NCBI RefSeq assembly: GCF_029024105.1
Contig: NZ_CP118963.1
Location: forward strand, 310,001-374,000
Direction: 5' to 3'
Source: Acinetobacter lwoffii
GTDB taxonomy: Bacteria; Pseudomonadota; Gammaproteobacteria; Pseudomonadales; Moraxellaceae
Length of the DNA: 64,000 bases
Part shown: piece after piece, positions 42,833 through 51,294 of the stretch
How positions within the stretch are numbered: the first letter of the stretch is position 1
Layout: every line of letters begins with the position of its first letter
Position numbers and translations under genes: made by a program
The notes under the pieces: model-generated
The model's input: only the letters and a program-made list of their open reading frames with translations
What the model was told of the DNA's origin: nothing
The model's database searches: none

Positions 42833-43834
42833 ATGAAAAAAATAATAGCATCCGCAATCTTGACAATTATAGTGGGAACAGCAGTACAGAATTCCGTCGC
42901 TAAAGATTTCCTGAATGTCTCTTATGACCCAACCCGTGAATTTTATCAGGAATATAATGAAGAATTTGACAAGTTCTGGAAGCAGAAAACCGGACAAACG
43001 GTTAATTTTAAACAGTCGCATGGTGGTTCAGGCAAGCAGGCGCGTTCAGTGGTCGATGGTTTGCAGGCTGATATCGTGACCCTGGCCTTAGCCAATGATA
43101 TCGAAGAAATCGTCAATGCAGGTTTAATAGAGAAAGGTTGGCAAAAAGAGTTTTCGAGTAATTCGGCACCTTATACCTCTACGATTGTATTCTTGGTGCG
43201 TAAAGGGAATCCGAAGCAAATCAAAGACTGGAATGATCTGACCAAAGCGGGTGTGGACATTATTACCCCAAACCCGAAAACCGGTGGTGCGCCGCGTTGG
43301 ATCTACCTGTCTGCTTGGGGTTATGCACTGAAACAGCCCGGCGGTAATGATGCGAAAGCCAAAGAGCTGGTGAAAAAACTTTATCAAAATGTCAAAGTGT
43401 TAGATTCCGGTGCCCGTGGTTCACTGACCACGTTTGCCGAGCGCGGCATTGGTGATGTGCTTTTATCCTGGGAAAATGAAGCTTTGCTGGCGACCCAAGG
43501 TCTGGGTAAAGACAAATACGATATCGTCTATCCATCGATTTCAATTCTGGCCGAGCCATCGGTAGCGATTGTCGATAAGAACGTGAATAAAAATGGGACT
43601 ACCCATCTGGCAAAAGGCTATTTGAACTATTTATATTCACCAAAAGGGCAGGAGCTTGCTGCGAAATATTTCTTCCGCCCGCGGGATGCCAAAGTCGCTG
43701 CTAAATATTCAGCCCAGTTCCCGAAAATACAGACCTTTACCATTGATAAAGTTTTTGGTGGTTGGGCCAAAGCGCAAAAAACGCATTTTATCAATGGGGC
43801 GATTTATGACCAGATTTACAATGAAAAAAGATAA
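42833..43834 (+). CDS. sbp: Sulfate/thiosulfate ABC transporter substrate-binding protein, paralogue 1
   Basis: Periplasmic receptor delivering sulfate to a CysTWA-type importer. 333 residues from the ATG at 42833: signal peptide MKKIIASAILTIIVGTAVQNSVA, then the family start KDFLNVSYDPTREFYQEYN. Ligand-site motifs: FKQSHGGSGKQARSVVDGL, NSAPYTSTIVFLVRKGNP, ITPNPKTGGAPRW and SWENEALLA. The open frame extends 39 codons upstream, but those residues do not look like a leader. Its neighbour at 44079 is a close paralogue. No cysTWA genes are in the window. Confidence 0.93.
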   Translation: MKKIIASAILTIIVGTAVQNSVAKDFLNVSYDPTREFYQEYNEEFDKFWKQKTGQTVNFKQSHGGSGKQARSVVDGLQADIVTLALANDIEEIVNAGLIEKGWQKEFSSNSAPYTSTIVFLVRKGNPKQIKDWNDLTKAGVDIITPNPKTGGAPRWIYLSAWGYALKQPGGNDAKAKELVKKLYQNVKVLDSGARGSLTTFAERGIGDVLLSWENEALLATQGLGKDKYDIVYPSISILAEPSVAIVDKNVNKNGTTHLAKGYLNYLYSPKGQELAAKYFFRPRDAKVAAKYSAQFPKIQTFTIDKVFGGWAKAQKTHFINGAIYDQIYNEKR

Positions 43835-43855
43835 GTAAGCTGTAGTCTAAATACA

Positions 43856-43897
43856 ATAAAGAAAATGGCTAAAGTGTTATCCATTTTCTTTATATCT
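43856..43897 (+). terminator. Terminator after the first sulfate-binding gene
   Basis: ATAAAGAAAATGG (43856-43868) pairs perfectly with CCATTTTCTTTAT (43881-43893); 13 bp, AT-rich, 12-base loop. Confidence 0.7.
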
Positions 43898-44057
43898 AAT
43901 GCATAAAATTCTATATATTAGATATAAGTAGAATAATAAATTGTATTTTCCTTTTAAAAACAAAATATTAAGTCAGAAAAACCTTTCATTTTATCGTGTT
44001 GTGATGTTGTAGGGTGAATTGCGATAAATGATTTTATTTCATATAGTTATATCTAAT
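43891..44057. repeat. Three copies of TATATCTAAT upstream of the second sulfate-binding gene
   Basis: TATATCTAAT at 43891-43900 (forward), its reverse complement ATTAGATATA at 43917-43926, and forward again at 44048-44057, 21 bases before the ATG. The first two form a 10-bp inverted repeat with a 16-base gap. Candidate operator sites. A third exact copy of a 10-mer in 170 bp is hard to explain by base composition alone. Confidence 0.6.
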
Positions 44058-44078
44058 GAAGATAAACTCCGTGCTGCC

Positions 44079-45098
44079 ATGAAAACTCAATTAAAATCGT
44101 TATTTAGTGCTGCCTTATTGGCGACTGGTTTAGGCATGACCGCGACTGCTTCACAAGCAGCAGACCGTCAGTTTCTGAATGTATCCTATGATGCCACGCG
44201 TGAGTTCTATGATGAATTTAACAAATCATTTGGGGCTTACTGGAAAAACCGCACCGGTCTGGATGTGAATTTTAAGCAGTCACATGGCGGTTCGGGCAAA
44301 CAGGCACGTTCTGTGGTCGATGGCCTGAAAGGTGATGTGGTGACCTTGGCACTCGCCAATGACATTGAAGAAATTGTGAAATCTGGCCAGATTCAACCAG
44401 GCTGGCAAAAGGAATTCCCACACAACTCGGCACCTTATACCTCGACGATCGTATTCATGGTACGCAAGGGTAACCCAAAAGGTATCAAGGACTGGAATGA
44501 CTTAACCAAACCAGGCGTGCAAATTATTACGCCAAACCCGAAAACGGGTGGTTTGCCGCGTTGGGTGTATCTGTCTGCATGGGGTTATGCCGAGAAACAG
44601 CCAGGCGGCAATAAAGCTAAAGCACAGGATTTTGTTGGCAAACTTTATAAGAACGTGAAAGTGATGGATTCTGCTGCACGTGCTTCAATGACCACCTTTG
44701 CCGAGCGTGGAATTGGCGATGTATTGCTGACTTGGGAAAATGAAGCCTTGGTCACGCAAAAAACCTTGGGTAAAAACAAGTTTGATATCGTTTATCCATC
44801 GATTACGATTTTGACTGAACCGTCAGTGGCGATTGTGGATCGTACGGTAGAGAAAAATGGCAATAAATGGTTAGCAACAGGTTATATCAATTACCTGTAT
44901 TCACCGTTGGGTCAGGAAATGGCAGCTAAACATTTCTATCGTCCACGTAATGAAAAAGTATTAGCCAAATATTCAGCACAGTTCCCGAAAATCAAAACCT
45001 TTACCATTGATGAAGTCTTTGGTGGTTGGGCCAATGCACAGAAAACCCATTTTGTGAATGGTGCAATTTTCGACCAGATTTATAACAGCAAACGTTAA
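44079..45098 (+). CDS. sbp: Sulfate/thiosulfate ABC transporter substrate-binding protein, paralogue 2
   Basis: 339 residues from the ATG at 44079: signal peptide MKTQLKSLFSAALLATGLGM... ending ASQA, then ADRQFLNVSYDATREFYDEF. It carries the same ligand-site motifs as paralogue 1 (FKQSHGGSGKQARSVVDGL, NSAPYTSTIVFMVRKGNP, ITPNPKTGGLPRW, TWENEAL) and the same C-terminal layout. The signal peptides and promoters are unrelated, so the duplicates are probably regulated or exported differently. A terminator between them makes separate transcripts likely. Its own terminator is split by the IS that follows. Confidence 0.94.
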   Translation: MKTQLKSLFSAALLATGLGMTATASQAADRQFLNVSYDATREFYDEFNKSFGAYWKNRTGLDVNFKQSHGGSGKQARSVVDGLKGDVVTLALANDIEEIVKSGQIQPGWQKEFPHNSAPYTSTIVFMVRKGNPKGIKDWNDLTKPGVQIITPNPKTGGLPRWVYLSAWGYAEKQPGGNKAKAQDFVGKLYKNVKVMDSAARASMTTFAERGIGDVLLTWENEALVTQKTLGKNKFDIVYPSITILTEPSVAIVDRTVEKNGNKWLATGYINYLYSPLGQEMAAKHFYRPRNEKVLAKYSAQFPKIKTFTIDEVFGGWANAQKTHFVNGAIFDQIYNSKR

Positions 45099-45123
45099 TT
45101 GATCTGCCAAGTCATCTGGATTG

Positions 45124-45143
45124 AAAAAAGCCTCCAAAACCGG
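45124..45143 (+). terminator. Left part of the second sulfate-binding gene's terminator, interrupted by the IS, including target-site duplication
   Basis: Before insertion the site read AAGCCTCC-AAAACC-GGAGGCTT followed by TCTT, a perfect 8-bp terminator. The IS split it. The 12 bases CTCCAAAACCGG at 45132-45143 are repeated at 46533-46544, and the rest of the right arm follows to about 46551. Confidence 0.85.
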
Positions 45144-45144
45144 T

Positions 45145-45180
45145 AATGCCAGTCAGTTAAGAAATTGACTGGCATTTTCT
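45145..45180 (+). terminator. Hairpin formed by the left IS end (copy A)
   Basis: AATGCCAGTCA (45145-45155), part of the terminal repeat, pairs with TGACTGGCATT (45166-45176), an extra internal copy, followed by TTCTT. Transcripts entering from the host gene would meet it, so it can replace the terminator that the insertion splits. Confidence 0.6.
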
Positions 45181-46461
45181 TGGATATTTTTGTGCTTTAA
45201 TTTTCACTACTCGCGGACATTGCCTTTGCCTTTTTTCAGGTAATACAAATATTTTAGATTGTTCAAATAATTGCGCTAAATGTTTGGGTAGGTTTCCTGC
45301 TGATTCTAAAGGTGTGTGCCTTAAGATATTGATAATACTCATAGATGCAATATGGAAACTGATCCTTAAAGGACTCACCTTTGCATGTTCAGCGATAAAC
45401 CTCATCTGTCTTCTTAAGATATTATATGCAATAAATACCCCCCACAATTCTTGATAGACCAAATCAGGTTGTTTGCTTCTTAAAATCCTTGCATCCTGTA
45501 AATCACTTTTAATTTCCCGATAACACATTTCTATTTCCCAACGCTGGATATAAAGCATTGCAAGGTCTTTGAATGGATAAACTTTAGAATCTGTTAATGA
45601 TGTAATGTAACGTCTTATTTTTCCTGCATATTCAACTTCAATTAAACGTGCTTCCCAATAGTCACCCAATGACGGATTTATCTTTTTTGCTCTTGCTGAA
45701 ACAGGCATTTTGATCTGAAAGTCATGGGCCGCATTATGATGAATCACTTCATAACGCAGGTTGTCCTTTGCTCGCATCAACCAATGACTCTCTTCTGCCT
45801 GAGATTGCCAGCTCACTAAAAAATCAGCAGAGAAGTAAGCACGATCAAATAGGGTAATACTGCGAACTGGTGCTTTTAATTGACTGGCTAAGGTTAATTC
45901 ACCTTGATCCATACTACCCATTTGGGCATCAATCATTTCATGGGTATTGGTATTCACCAGGCAAGTCGCTCTAACTTGTGGGTAAGGTGCAGCTGCTGTT
46001 TTGCCTTTGGATGAACCAAAGTGCTTAAAGTTTTCTTCTGTATGAGGCATAGACCAAACCACACCATCTACAGCACAAACGCATAGACCGTGAAAGTTGC
46101 TATATTGTTGTTGTGAGTCTTTAAACCATGCCTGACTTAATGTCGAAAATAAAGCACTCATGGGTTCTAAGCCTAAGCGTTGTCTTGCTTGTACGGATGC
46201 ACTCGGTACACAGTATTCTGCCGTACCGAAAACAAGTTGCAATTGTTGAACCACATACCAAATCGGTTGATTTCGAAATAGAGCAAGTCCGATTACCAGC
46301 CAAACAACATGTTCAGCAGGCAGTTTTCTTTTTCGAATTGATGCTTTACCTGTTTGGTCTAAGCAATCTTCAATCCAGTTTAAATCAATCAATTCACTGA
46401 ATTGTGAAAGTGAAGGTAGGGTTTGTTTTAATGTTAAATCTAGATTCTGAGATAAATTCAT
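45157..46461 (-). CDS. IS4-family transposase, copy A
   Basis: 434-residue DDE transposase. An N-terminal IS4 domain (about 5-95) is followed by the catalytic core: D132 in CAVDGVVWSMP, D206 in TLFDRAYFSADF and E311. The IS4 signature Y-x2-R-x3-E-x6-K is exact (Y304, R307, E311, K318 in LYIQRWEIEMCYREIK). The stop codon lies inside the terminal inverted repeat. The start codon follows two bases after a 13-bp hairpin and lacks a visible Shine-Dalgarno. The frame is intact, so the element may be active. Confidence 0.95.
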   Translation of the reverse strand: MNLSQNLDLTLKQTLPSLSQFSELIDLNWIEDCLDQTGKASIRKRKLPAEHVVWLVIGLALFRNQPIWYVVQQLQLVFGTAEYCVPSASVQARQRLGLEPMSALFSTLSQAWFKDSQQQYSNFHGLCVCAVDGVVWSMPHTEENFKHFGSSKGKTAAAPYPQVRATCLVNTNTHEMIDAQMGSMDQGELTLASQLKAPVRSITLFDRAYFSADFLVSWQSQAEESHWLMRAKDNLRYEVIHHNAAHDFQIKMPVSARAKKINPSLGDYWEARLIEVEYAGKIRRYITSLTDSKVYPFKDLAMLYIQRWEIEMCYREIKSDLQDARILRSKQPDLVYQELWGVFIAYNILRRQMRFIAEHAKVSPLRISFHIASMSIINILRHTPLESAGNLPKHLAQLFEQSKIFVLPEKRQRQCPRVVKIKAQKYPRKCQSIS

Positions 46462-46463
46462 AA

Positions 46464-46493
46464 AAAAAGAGCGTATTTACATACGCTCTTTTT
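46464..46493 (-). promoter_or_regulatory. Terminator-like hairpin directly before the transposase start (copy A)
   Basis: AAAAAGAGCGTAT (46464-46476) pairs with ATACGCTCTTTTT (46481-46493), 13 bp with a 4-base loop, ending two bases from the transposase ATG. It looks like a block to read-through transcription and/or ribosome entry. The same structure is in copy B at 56027-56056. Confidence 0.65.
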
Positions 46494-46617
46494 ACAGCAT
46501 TTTAACTTTTTTTGCTTAACTGACTGGCATTACTCCAAAACCGGAGGCTTTCTTGTATTAGAAAAATGCTAAAACGGTTTTCTCTATGGAAAGTAATATT
46601 TATCTACAAAAAGTCGT

Positions 46618-46646
46618 TTGGAGCTTTGCCTAAACAGGGTGATAAT
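46618..46646 (+). promoter_or_regulatory. Candidate promoter of the rsmH-ftsL-ftsI-mur operon
   Basis: TTGGAG (46618-46623), 17-base spacer, GATAAT (46641-46646), 38 bp before rsmH. It lies outside the IS, so the insertion leaves it intact. No mraZ gene precedes rsmH here. Confidence 0.5.
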
Positions 46647-46683
46647 GTGCAGTTAAATTTTTCCCCCTATTGATTGAGTTTTT

Positions 46684-47595
46684 ATGTCACATATTTCTGT
46701 ATTACTTCACGAAACGATTGATGCCTTGTTGGCGGGTCGCAATACGGGAACTTATGTGGATGGTACCTTTGGCCGTGGTGGGCATACGCGTTTATTACTG
46801 TCCAAATTAGATGAAAATGCACGCGTCTATGCCTTTGATAAAGATCCACAAGCACTGGCTGTAGCGGCTGAACTCGAACAAGAAGATTCACGTTTTAAAA
46901 TTATTCATGCCAGCTTTGCTGATCTGAAAGATGCATTGGCTGAACTGGGCATTGAACACGTCGATGGGGTAATGGCGGATCTCGGTGTTTCTTCACCGCA
47001 GCTGGATCAGGCTGAACGTGGTTTCAGTTTTATGAAAGATGGCCCGCTGGATATGCGCATGGATAACTCGCAAGGTCCGACCGCAGCAGAATGGCTGACC
47101 CAGATTGAAGAAGAAGCGCTGGCGAATATCATTTTTAAATATGGTGAAGAGCGTTATAGTCGCCGTATTGCCAAAGCAATTAAAGCTGCTGGATATATTG
47201 ATACCACGGCAAAGCTGGCTGAGATCGTAAAAGTAGCGCATCCGAAATGGGAAAAAAATAAGCATGCTGCGACCCGTACTTTCCAGGCGATTCGTATTGC
47301 TATTAATAAGGAATTAGAAGATATTGAAATCTTCTTGCCTCAGGCCGTTGAAATCTTGAAACCTGAAGCACGTTTGGCGGTGATTAGCTTCCATTCACTG
47401 GAAGACCGTTTGATTAAACAATTTATTCAAAAAGAGTCAACGCTTGAAGAGGATTCAGGCTGGGGAATGCCACAACAACAGAAAGATACGCGACGTTTAA
47501 AGAAAGTTTCTCGTGTTAAAGCCAGTGAGGAGGAGGTCAAAGCCAATCCTCGTTCACGTAGCGCATGGCTCCGGGTAGCAGAACGTTTAGCTTAA
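46684..47595 (+). CDS. rsmH: 16S rRNA (cytosine-N4)-methyltransferase RsmH (MraW)
   Basis: SAM-dependent enzyme making the N4-methyl group of m4Cm1402 in the 16S P site. The 303 residues show SAM motif I YVDGTFGRGGHTRLLLSKL (20-38), ADLGVSSPQLDQAERGFSF, GPLDMRMD and the C-terminal AVISFHSLEDRLIKQF, followed by the basic tail KANPRSRSAWLRVAERL. First gene of the division/cell-wall cluster; ftsL follows after 10 bp. Confidence 0.97.
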   Translation: MSHISVLLHETIDALLAGRNTGTYVDGTFGRGGHTRLLLSKLDENARVYAFDKDPQALAVAAELEQEDSRFKIIHASFADLKDALAELGIEHVDGVMADLGVSSPQLDQAERGFSFMKDGPLDMRMDNSQGPTAAEWLTQIEEEALANIIFKYGEERYSRRIAKAIKAAGYIDTTAKLAEIVKVAHPKWEKNKHAATRTFQAIRIAINKELEDIEIFLPQAVEILKPEARLAVISFHSLEDRLIKQFIQKESTLEEDSGWGMPQQQKDTRRLKKVSRVKASEEEVKANPRSRSAWLRVAERLA

Positions 47596-47605
47596 TAGGC
47601 AGATC

Positions 47606-47938
47606 ATGAAAACGGAAGTGGTTGATAAAAAAACAGAAAAATTGTGGCTGAAAAAAGTTACAATCTATCTCATGCTGATATTGATGGTCTTCATCAGTGC
47701 AGTATTTGTGGTATTTCAGGTATTTGAATACCGTCAGGACAACAGAAAGCTGAGTACCTATCTGCGTGAAAGGGATGACCTGAATGCAGAGTGGGGGCGT
47801 TTGCTAATTGAACAGCAAACTTTTGGCGCGACGGCACAGATCGGTACGCGTGCAGTGACACAGCTGCGTATGTATTCACCTCCGGTTTCACAAAGTGTCG
47901 TGATTTCCTTACCACAAACTTCAGATGAGAAAAAATAA
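47606..47938 (+). CDS. ftsL: Cell division protein FtsL
   Basis: Bitopic divisome protein that forms the FtsQLB complex. 110 residues: short cytosolic N-terminus, one membrane helix (about 17-39, VTIYLMLILMVFISAVFVVFQVF), then a periplasmic coiled coil with LRERDDLNAEWGRLLIEQQTFG. The small size, topology and position between rsmH and ftsI identify it, since FtsL sequences diverge strongly. The C-terminal 30 residues after the coiled coil are Gln/Ser-rich. Confidence 0.92.
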   Translation: MKTEVVDKKTEKLWLKKVTIYLMLILMVFISAVFVVFQVFEYRQDNRKLSTYLRERDDLNAEWGRLLIEQQTFGATAQIGTRAVTQLRMYSPPVSQSVVISLPQTSDEKK

Positions 47939-47953
47939 GGCTAGCGTTCCGAC

Positions 47954-49777
47954 ATGGTAGACAAGAGAAAGAAGCAACCGGTACGTAAAAAACAATCGGT
48001 CACCGACAAAAATGCCTCAAATGTTTATATCAATCGTTTTTACATCATGTGGGCGGTGGTGCTGCTGTGTTTTGTGACACTGATTTGCCGTGCTTTCTAT
48101 GTACAGATTATTAATAAAGATTTTTTGCAAAATAAAGCCAATGCCAATATTTTAAGAACCAATACCATCAAGGCGATGCGTGGCGTGATTTATGATCGTA
48201 ATGGCATTCCATTGGCGATCAGTACTCCGATCATGAAAATTGTGATTGATCCACGTGATTATTTTGACAATAAAAAACTCTATGACGAGACCATGCTGGC
48301 GCTGGAAAAAGAACCGAATAGCCGCAAGCTCAAACGTCAGTTACCCGATAAAAACCTGAATCTGGATGAGCTGGCTGATGCAGTCGGTATGGATCGGGCA
48401 GAACTGCGCAAAAAAATGGAAGAACGTCCGCGTTCACGTTATCTGATCCTGAAAAAAGAAGTTCCGCCACAACAGGCCGAACTGATCATGAAACGTAAGT
48501 TTCAGGGCGTATATACCGAGAAAAACTATAAACGTTATTATCCGCAGCCGCAGCCAAACTCTCAGATTATTGGCTTGACCAATAGCGAAGGCAGCGGCAT
48601 TGAAGGTCTGGAAATGCAGCTGAATAGCCGTCTTTCCGGAAAGGATGGCGAGCAGCAGATCATTCGCGATAAAAAAGGCAACCGGGTCAAAGAACCTGAA
48701 GTGATTAAAGAAGTTGAGCCGGGCGAAAATATTACCCTGAGTATCGACTCGCGTCTCCAATATATTATGTACCGTGAGCTGACGGCGGCCGGTGTTGCCA
48801 ATAATGCCCGTTCAGCGACTGCGATTGCGGTAGATGTCAAAACCGGTGAAATTCTGGCGCTGTCCTCATGGCCATCCTATAACCCGAATGATAAAAACAG
48901 CCTGCTCAATAAGGATGCCATGCGTAACCGCGGTGCAGTCGATTCTTTCGAGCCGGGCTCGACCATGAAGCCGCTCACTGTAGCGATGGCCTTGGAAAGT
49001 GGCAAATATACGGCGAATTCAGTCGTGAATACCACACCGGGCAGTATGCGGGTTGGTAATCATACCATTCGTGATACGCATAACTATGGTCAGTTGACTT
49101 TGGGTGGCATTATCCAGAAATCCTCTAACGTTGGTGTGGCGAAACTGGCCTTATCGTTGCCGTATGAAACCTTACCAACCTTCTATAAACGCCTCGGTTT
49201 TGGTCAGCGTTCAGCGGTGAAATTCCCGGGGGAAAGTGCTGGTCTGATTCTGCCGCCAAGCAAATGGAATGTATCAGAAGTGGCGACCATGTCCTATGGT
49301 TATGGCCTGAATGCGACCGTCCTTCAGCTGGCTGACGCCTATGCCATGCTGGCCAATAAAGGCGTAAAAATGCCGCTAAGTCTGTATAAGCTGGAAGAAC
49401 AGCCGCAGGGTGAACAGATGATCGATGCCAATATTGCCGATCAGGTGCTGATGATGATGGAAACCGCAACCTTGCCAGGTGGTACGGCGACTCGCGCAAC
49501 CATTCCAGGCTATCGTGTGGCAGGTAAAACCGGTACTGCACATAAGCTGCGTGCTGACCGTAAAGGTTATTCGACCAATGAATACCGGGCTTTATTTGCC
49601 GGTGTAGCACCCGTCAGTGATCCACGGATCGCCATGGTGGTGGTGGTAGAAAACCCACAGGGCACCTACTATGGGGGTACCGTATCTGCACCGGTCTTTG
49701 CCCGCGTGATGCAGGAATCTCTGCGTCTCCTGAATGTCCCTTTGGACAAACCTTTAGAACCTCCCAAAGTCCAGTAA
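47954..49777 (+). CDS. ftsI: Peptidoglycan transpeptidase FtsI (PBP3)
   Basis: Septum-specific class B penicillin-binding protein, partner of FtsW. 607 residues: cytosolic Lys/Arg-rich start, one membrane helix (about 31-51), PBP dimerisation domain (about 75-240), then the transpeptidase with active-site S-x-x-K in FEPGSTMKPLTVAM, SxN in IIQKSSNVGVAKLAL and KTG in VAGKTGTAHKLRAD. It is a beta-lactam target in Acinetobacter. It lies between ftsL and murE (11 bp) in the segment bracketed by the IS copies. Confidence 0.97.
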   Translation: MVDKRKKQPVRKKQSVTDKNASNVYINRFYIMWAVVLLCFVTLICRAFYVQIINKDFLQNKANANILRTNTIKAMRGVIYDRNGIPLAISTPIMKIVIDPRDYFDNKKLYDETMLALEKEPNSRKLKRQLPDKNLNLDELADAVGMDRAELRKKMEERPRSRYLILKKEVPPQQAELIMKRKFQGVYTEKNYKRYYPQPQPNSQIIGLTNSEGSGIEGLEMQLNSRLSGKDGEQQIIRDKKGNRVKEPEVIKEVEPGENITLSIDSRLQYIMYRELTAAGVANNARSATAIAVDVKTGEILALSSWPSYNPNDKNSLLNKDAMRNRGAVDSFEPGSTMKPLTVAMALESGKYTANSVVNTTPGSMRVGNHTIRDTHNYGQLTLGGIIQKSSNVGVAKLALSLPYETLPTFYKRLGFGQRSAVKFPGESAGLILPPSKWNVSEVATMSYGYGLNATVLQLADAYAMLANKGVKMPLSLYKLEEQPQGEQMIDANIADQVLMMMETATLPGGTATRATIPGYRVAGKTGTAHKLRADRKGYSTNEYRALFAGVAPVSDPRIAMVVVVENPQGTYYGGTVSAPVFARVMQESLRLLNVPLDKPLEPPKVQ

Positions 49778-49788
49778 ATAGGTGATCA

Positions 49789-51285
49789 ATGTCTATTACA
49801 TTTCAAGATATCTACACCTCTCATGAGGCCGCTGACTGGATGAAGCAATCCTTTCAGGGCTTCGAGCTGGATAGTCGTAAAGTTAAACCGGGACAGATTT
49901 TTATTGCCTTGACCAGTCTGTCACAACCGGAAAAAACTGCTCAATTTGCCCAGAAAGCTTTGGATCATGGTGCATTGGCTGTGATTTCAGAAACTGAGCT
50001 GGATGTATCTCCAAATTTGGTGGTGGCAGATGTACGTCATCTAATGGGGCAATGGCAAAAGCAGTATTTGCAAGCTACTCAACCTGTTCAAGCTGCTCGA
50101 ATTTTGGCAGTCACCGGCACCAACGGTAAAACCACGATTTCTCGCTTGGTGGCTGAATTCATCATGCTGCAAGGCAAAGCTTGTGCAGTGATGGGCACAA
50201 CAGGTAACGGCATTCTGCCAAATCTGGAAGCATCTTCGCATACCACCCTGGATGCCTTGCAATTGCAAAATGCCTTGCATGGCTATGCGCAGGCCGGTGC
50301 GGAATTTGCCTCGATTGAAGCCAGCTCACATGGTCTGGAACAAGGTCGCTTGAATGGCTGTGATATCGAGATTGCGGGTTACAGCAATTTGAGCCGTGAC
50401 CATCTGGATTATCACGGTACGTTGCAAGCTTATGCAGAAGCAAAATCACGTTTATTCCGGTTTGAATCTTTAAAAGTGGCTGTCATCAATATTGATGACG
50501 AACATGCACAGATCATGCTGGATGCTGCGAAAAATAATCCGGCACAGCCTAAAATTTTGACTTATTCCACCACACAAAAAGCGGATTATCAGGTTCAGGA
50601 TATTCAGTACAGCATTTCAGGTGCGACCTTTAAGCTGAAAACTGCCTCTGCTGAATATGTGGTTAACAGTCCATTGCTGGGACATTTCAATATTGAAAAT
50701 CTGGTGGCCAGTCTGATCATGGCGGAACAGGCCGGATTTGACTTGGAAAGTTTGATTGCAACTGTGCCACAGCTCAAAGGTGCGCCCGGTCGGATGCAGG
50801 TGCTGCGTGATGGCGAACGTCTGTTTGTAGTGGATTATGCGCATACCCCAGATGCTTTGATCCAGGTTCTGGTGACCTTGAAACGTCATGTTTCACAAAA
50901 TCTCTGGGCTGTTTTCGGCTGTGGCGGTGATCGTGATCGCGGTAAACGTCCACTGATGACTCAGGCTGCTTTAGAGGGTTCAGATATCGCAGTACTCACT
51001 TCTGATAACCCGCGGACGGAAGATCCGGTACAAATTTTTGCTGATATGAAAAATGGCATTGATTTTTCGGGCAAAACCTATCATGAAATTCATGACCGTC
51101 GTGAAGCGATCAAGTTTGCGGTTAAACATGCACAGGCGGGTGATATTGTCGTGATCGCAGGGAAAGGTCACGAAAATTATCAGGAAATTGATGGCGTACG
51201 TCACTGGTTTGATGACGTGGTCGAAGTGCAAGCTGCGATTGATGCCCAGCATTGCAACACAGATTCAGCCTATTCAGCGCATTAG
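49789..51285 (+). CDS. murE: UDP-N-acetylmuramoyl-tripeptide synthetase MurE (meso-diaminopimelate adding)
   Basis: Adds the third stem-peptide residue to UDP-MurNAc-L-Ala-D-Glu. 498 residues in the three Mur-ligase domains: N-terminal UDP-binding (GFELDSRKVKPGQIFIAL), central ATPase (AVTGTNGKTTISRLVAEF, about 107-124) and C-terminal binding domain. The TSDNPRTEDPV motif contains DNPR, the signature for meso-diaminopimelate rather than lysine. 11 bp after ftsI, 9 bp before murF. Confidence 0.97.
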   Translation: MSITFQDIYTSHEAADWMKQSFQGFELDSRKVKPGQIFIALTSLSQPEKTAQFAQKALDHGALAVISETELDVSPNLVVADVRHLMGQWQKQYLQATQPVQAARILAVTGTNGKTTISRLVAEFIMLQGKACAVMGTTGNGILPNLEASSHTTLDALQLQNALHGYAQAGAEFASIEASSHGLEQGRLNGCDIEIAGYSNLSRDHLDYHGTLQAYAEAKSRLFRFESLKVAVINIDDEHAQIMLDAAKNNPAQPKILTYSTTQKADYQVQDIQYSISGATFKLKTASAEYVVNSPLLGHFNIENLVASLIMAEQAGFDLESLIATVPQLKGAPGRMQVLRDGERLFVVDYAHTPDALIQVLVTLKRHVSQNLWAVFGCGGDRDRGKRPLMTQAALEGSDIAVLTSDNPRTEDPVQIFADMKNGIDFSGKTYHEIHDRREAIKFAVKHAQAGDIVVIAGKGHENYQEIDGVRHWFDDVVEVQAAIDAQHCNTDSAYSAH

Positions 51286-51294
51286 GATTCAGAT

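Larger units (their letters stand above)
45144..46532 (-). mobile_element. IS4-family insertion sequence, copy A (1389 bp)
   Basis: The ends are perfect 18-bp terminal inverted repeats (TAATGCCAGTCAGTTAAG at 45144-45161 and its complement at 46515-46532). It is flanked by a 12-bp direct repeat CTCCAAAACCGG. One transposase gene on the minus strand fills it. Copy B at 54707-56095 has the same length and I saw no difference in sequence. I do not assign an ISfinder name. Confidence 0.95.

Noticed and set aside
43892..43926. Second terminator after the first sulfate-binding gene (TATATCTAAT/ATTAGATATA)
   Set aside because: Purely A/T stem without a T-run; repeated elsewhere upstream of the next gene, so better explained as a DNA-binding site.
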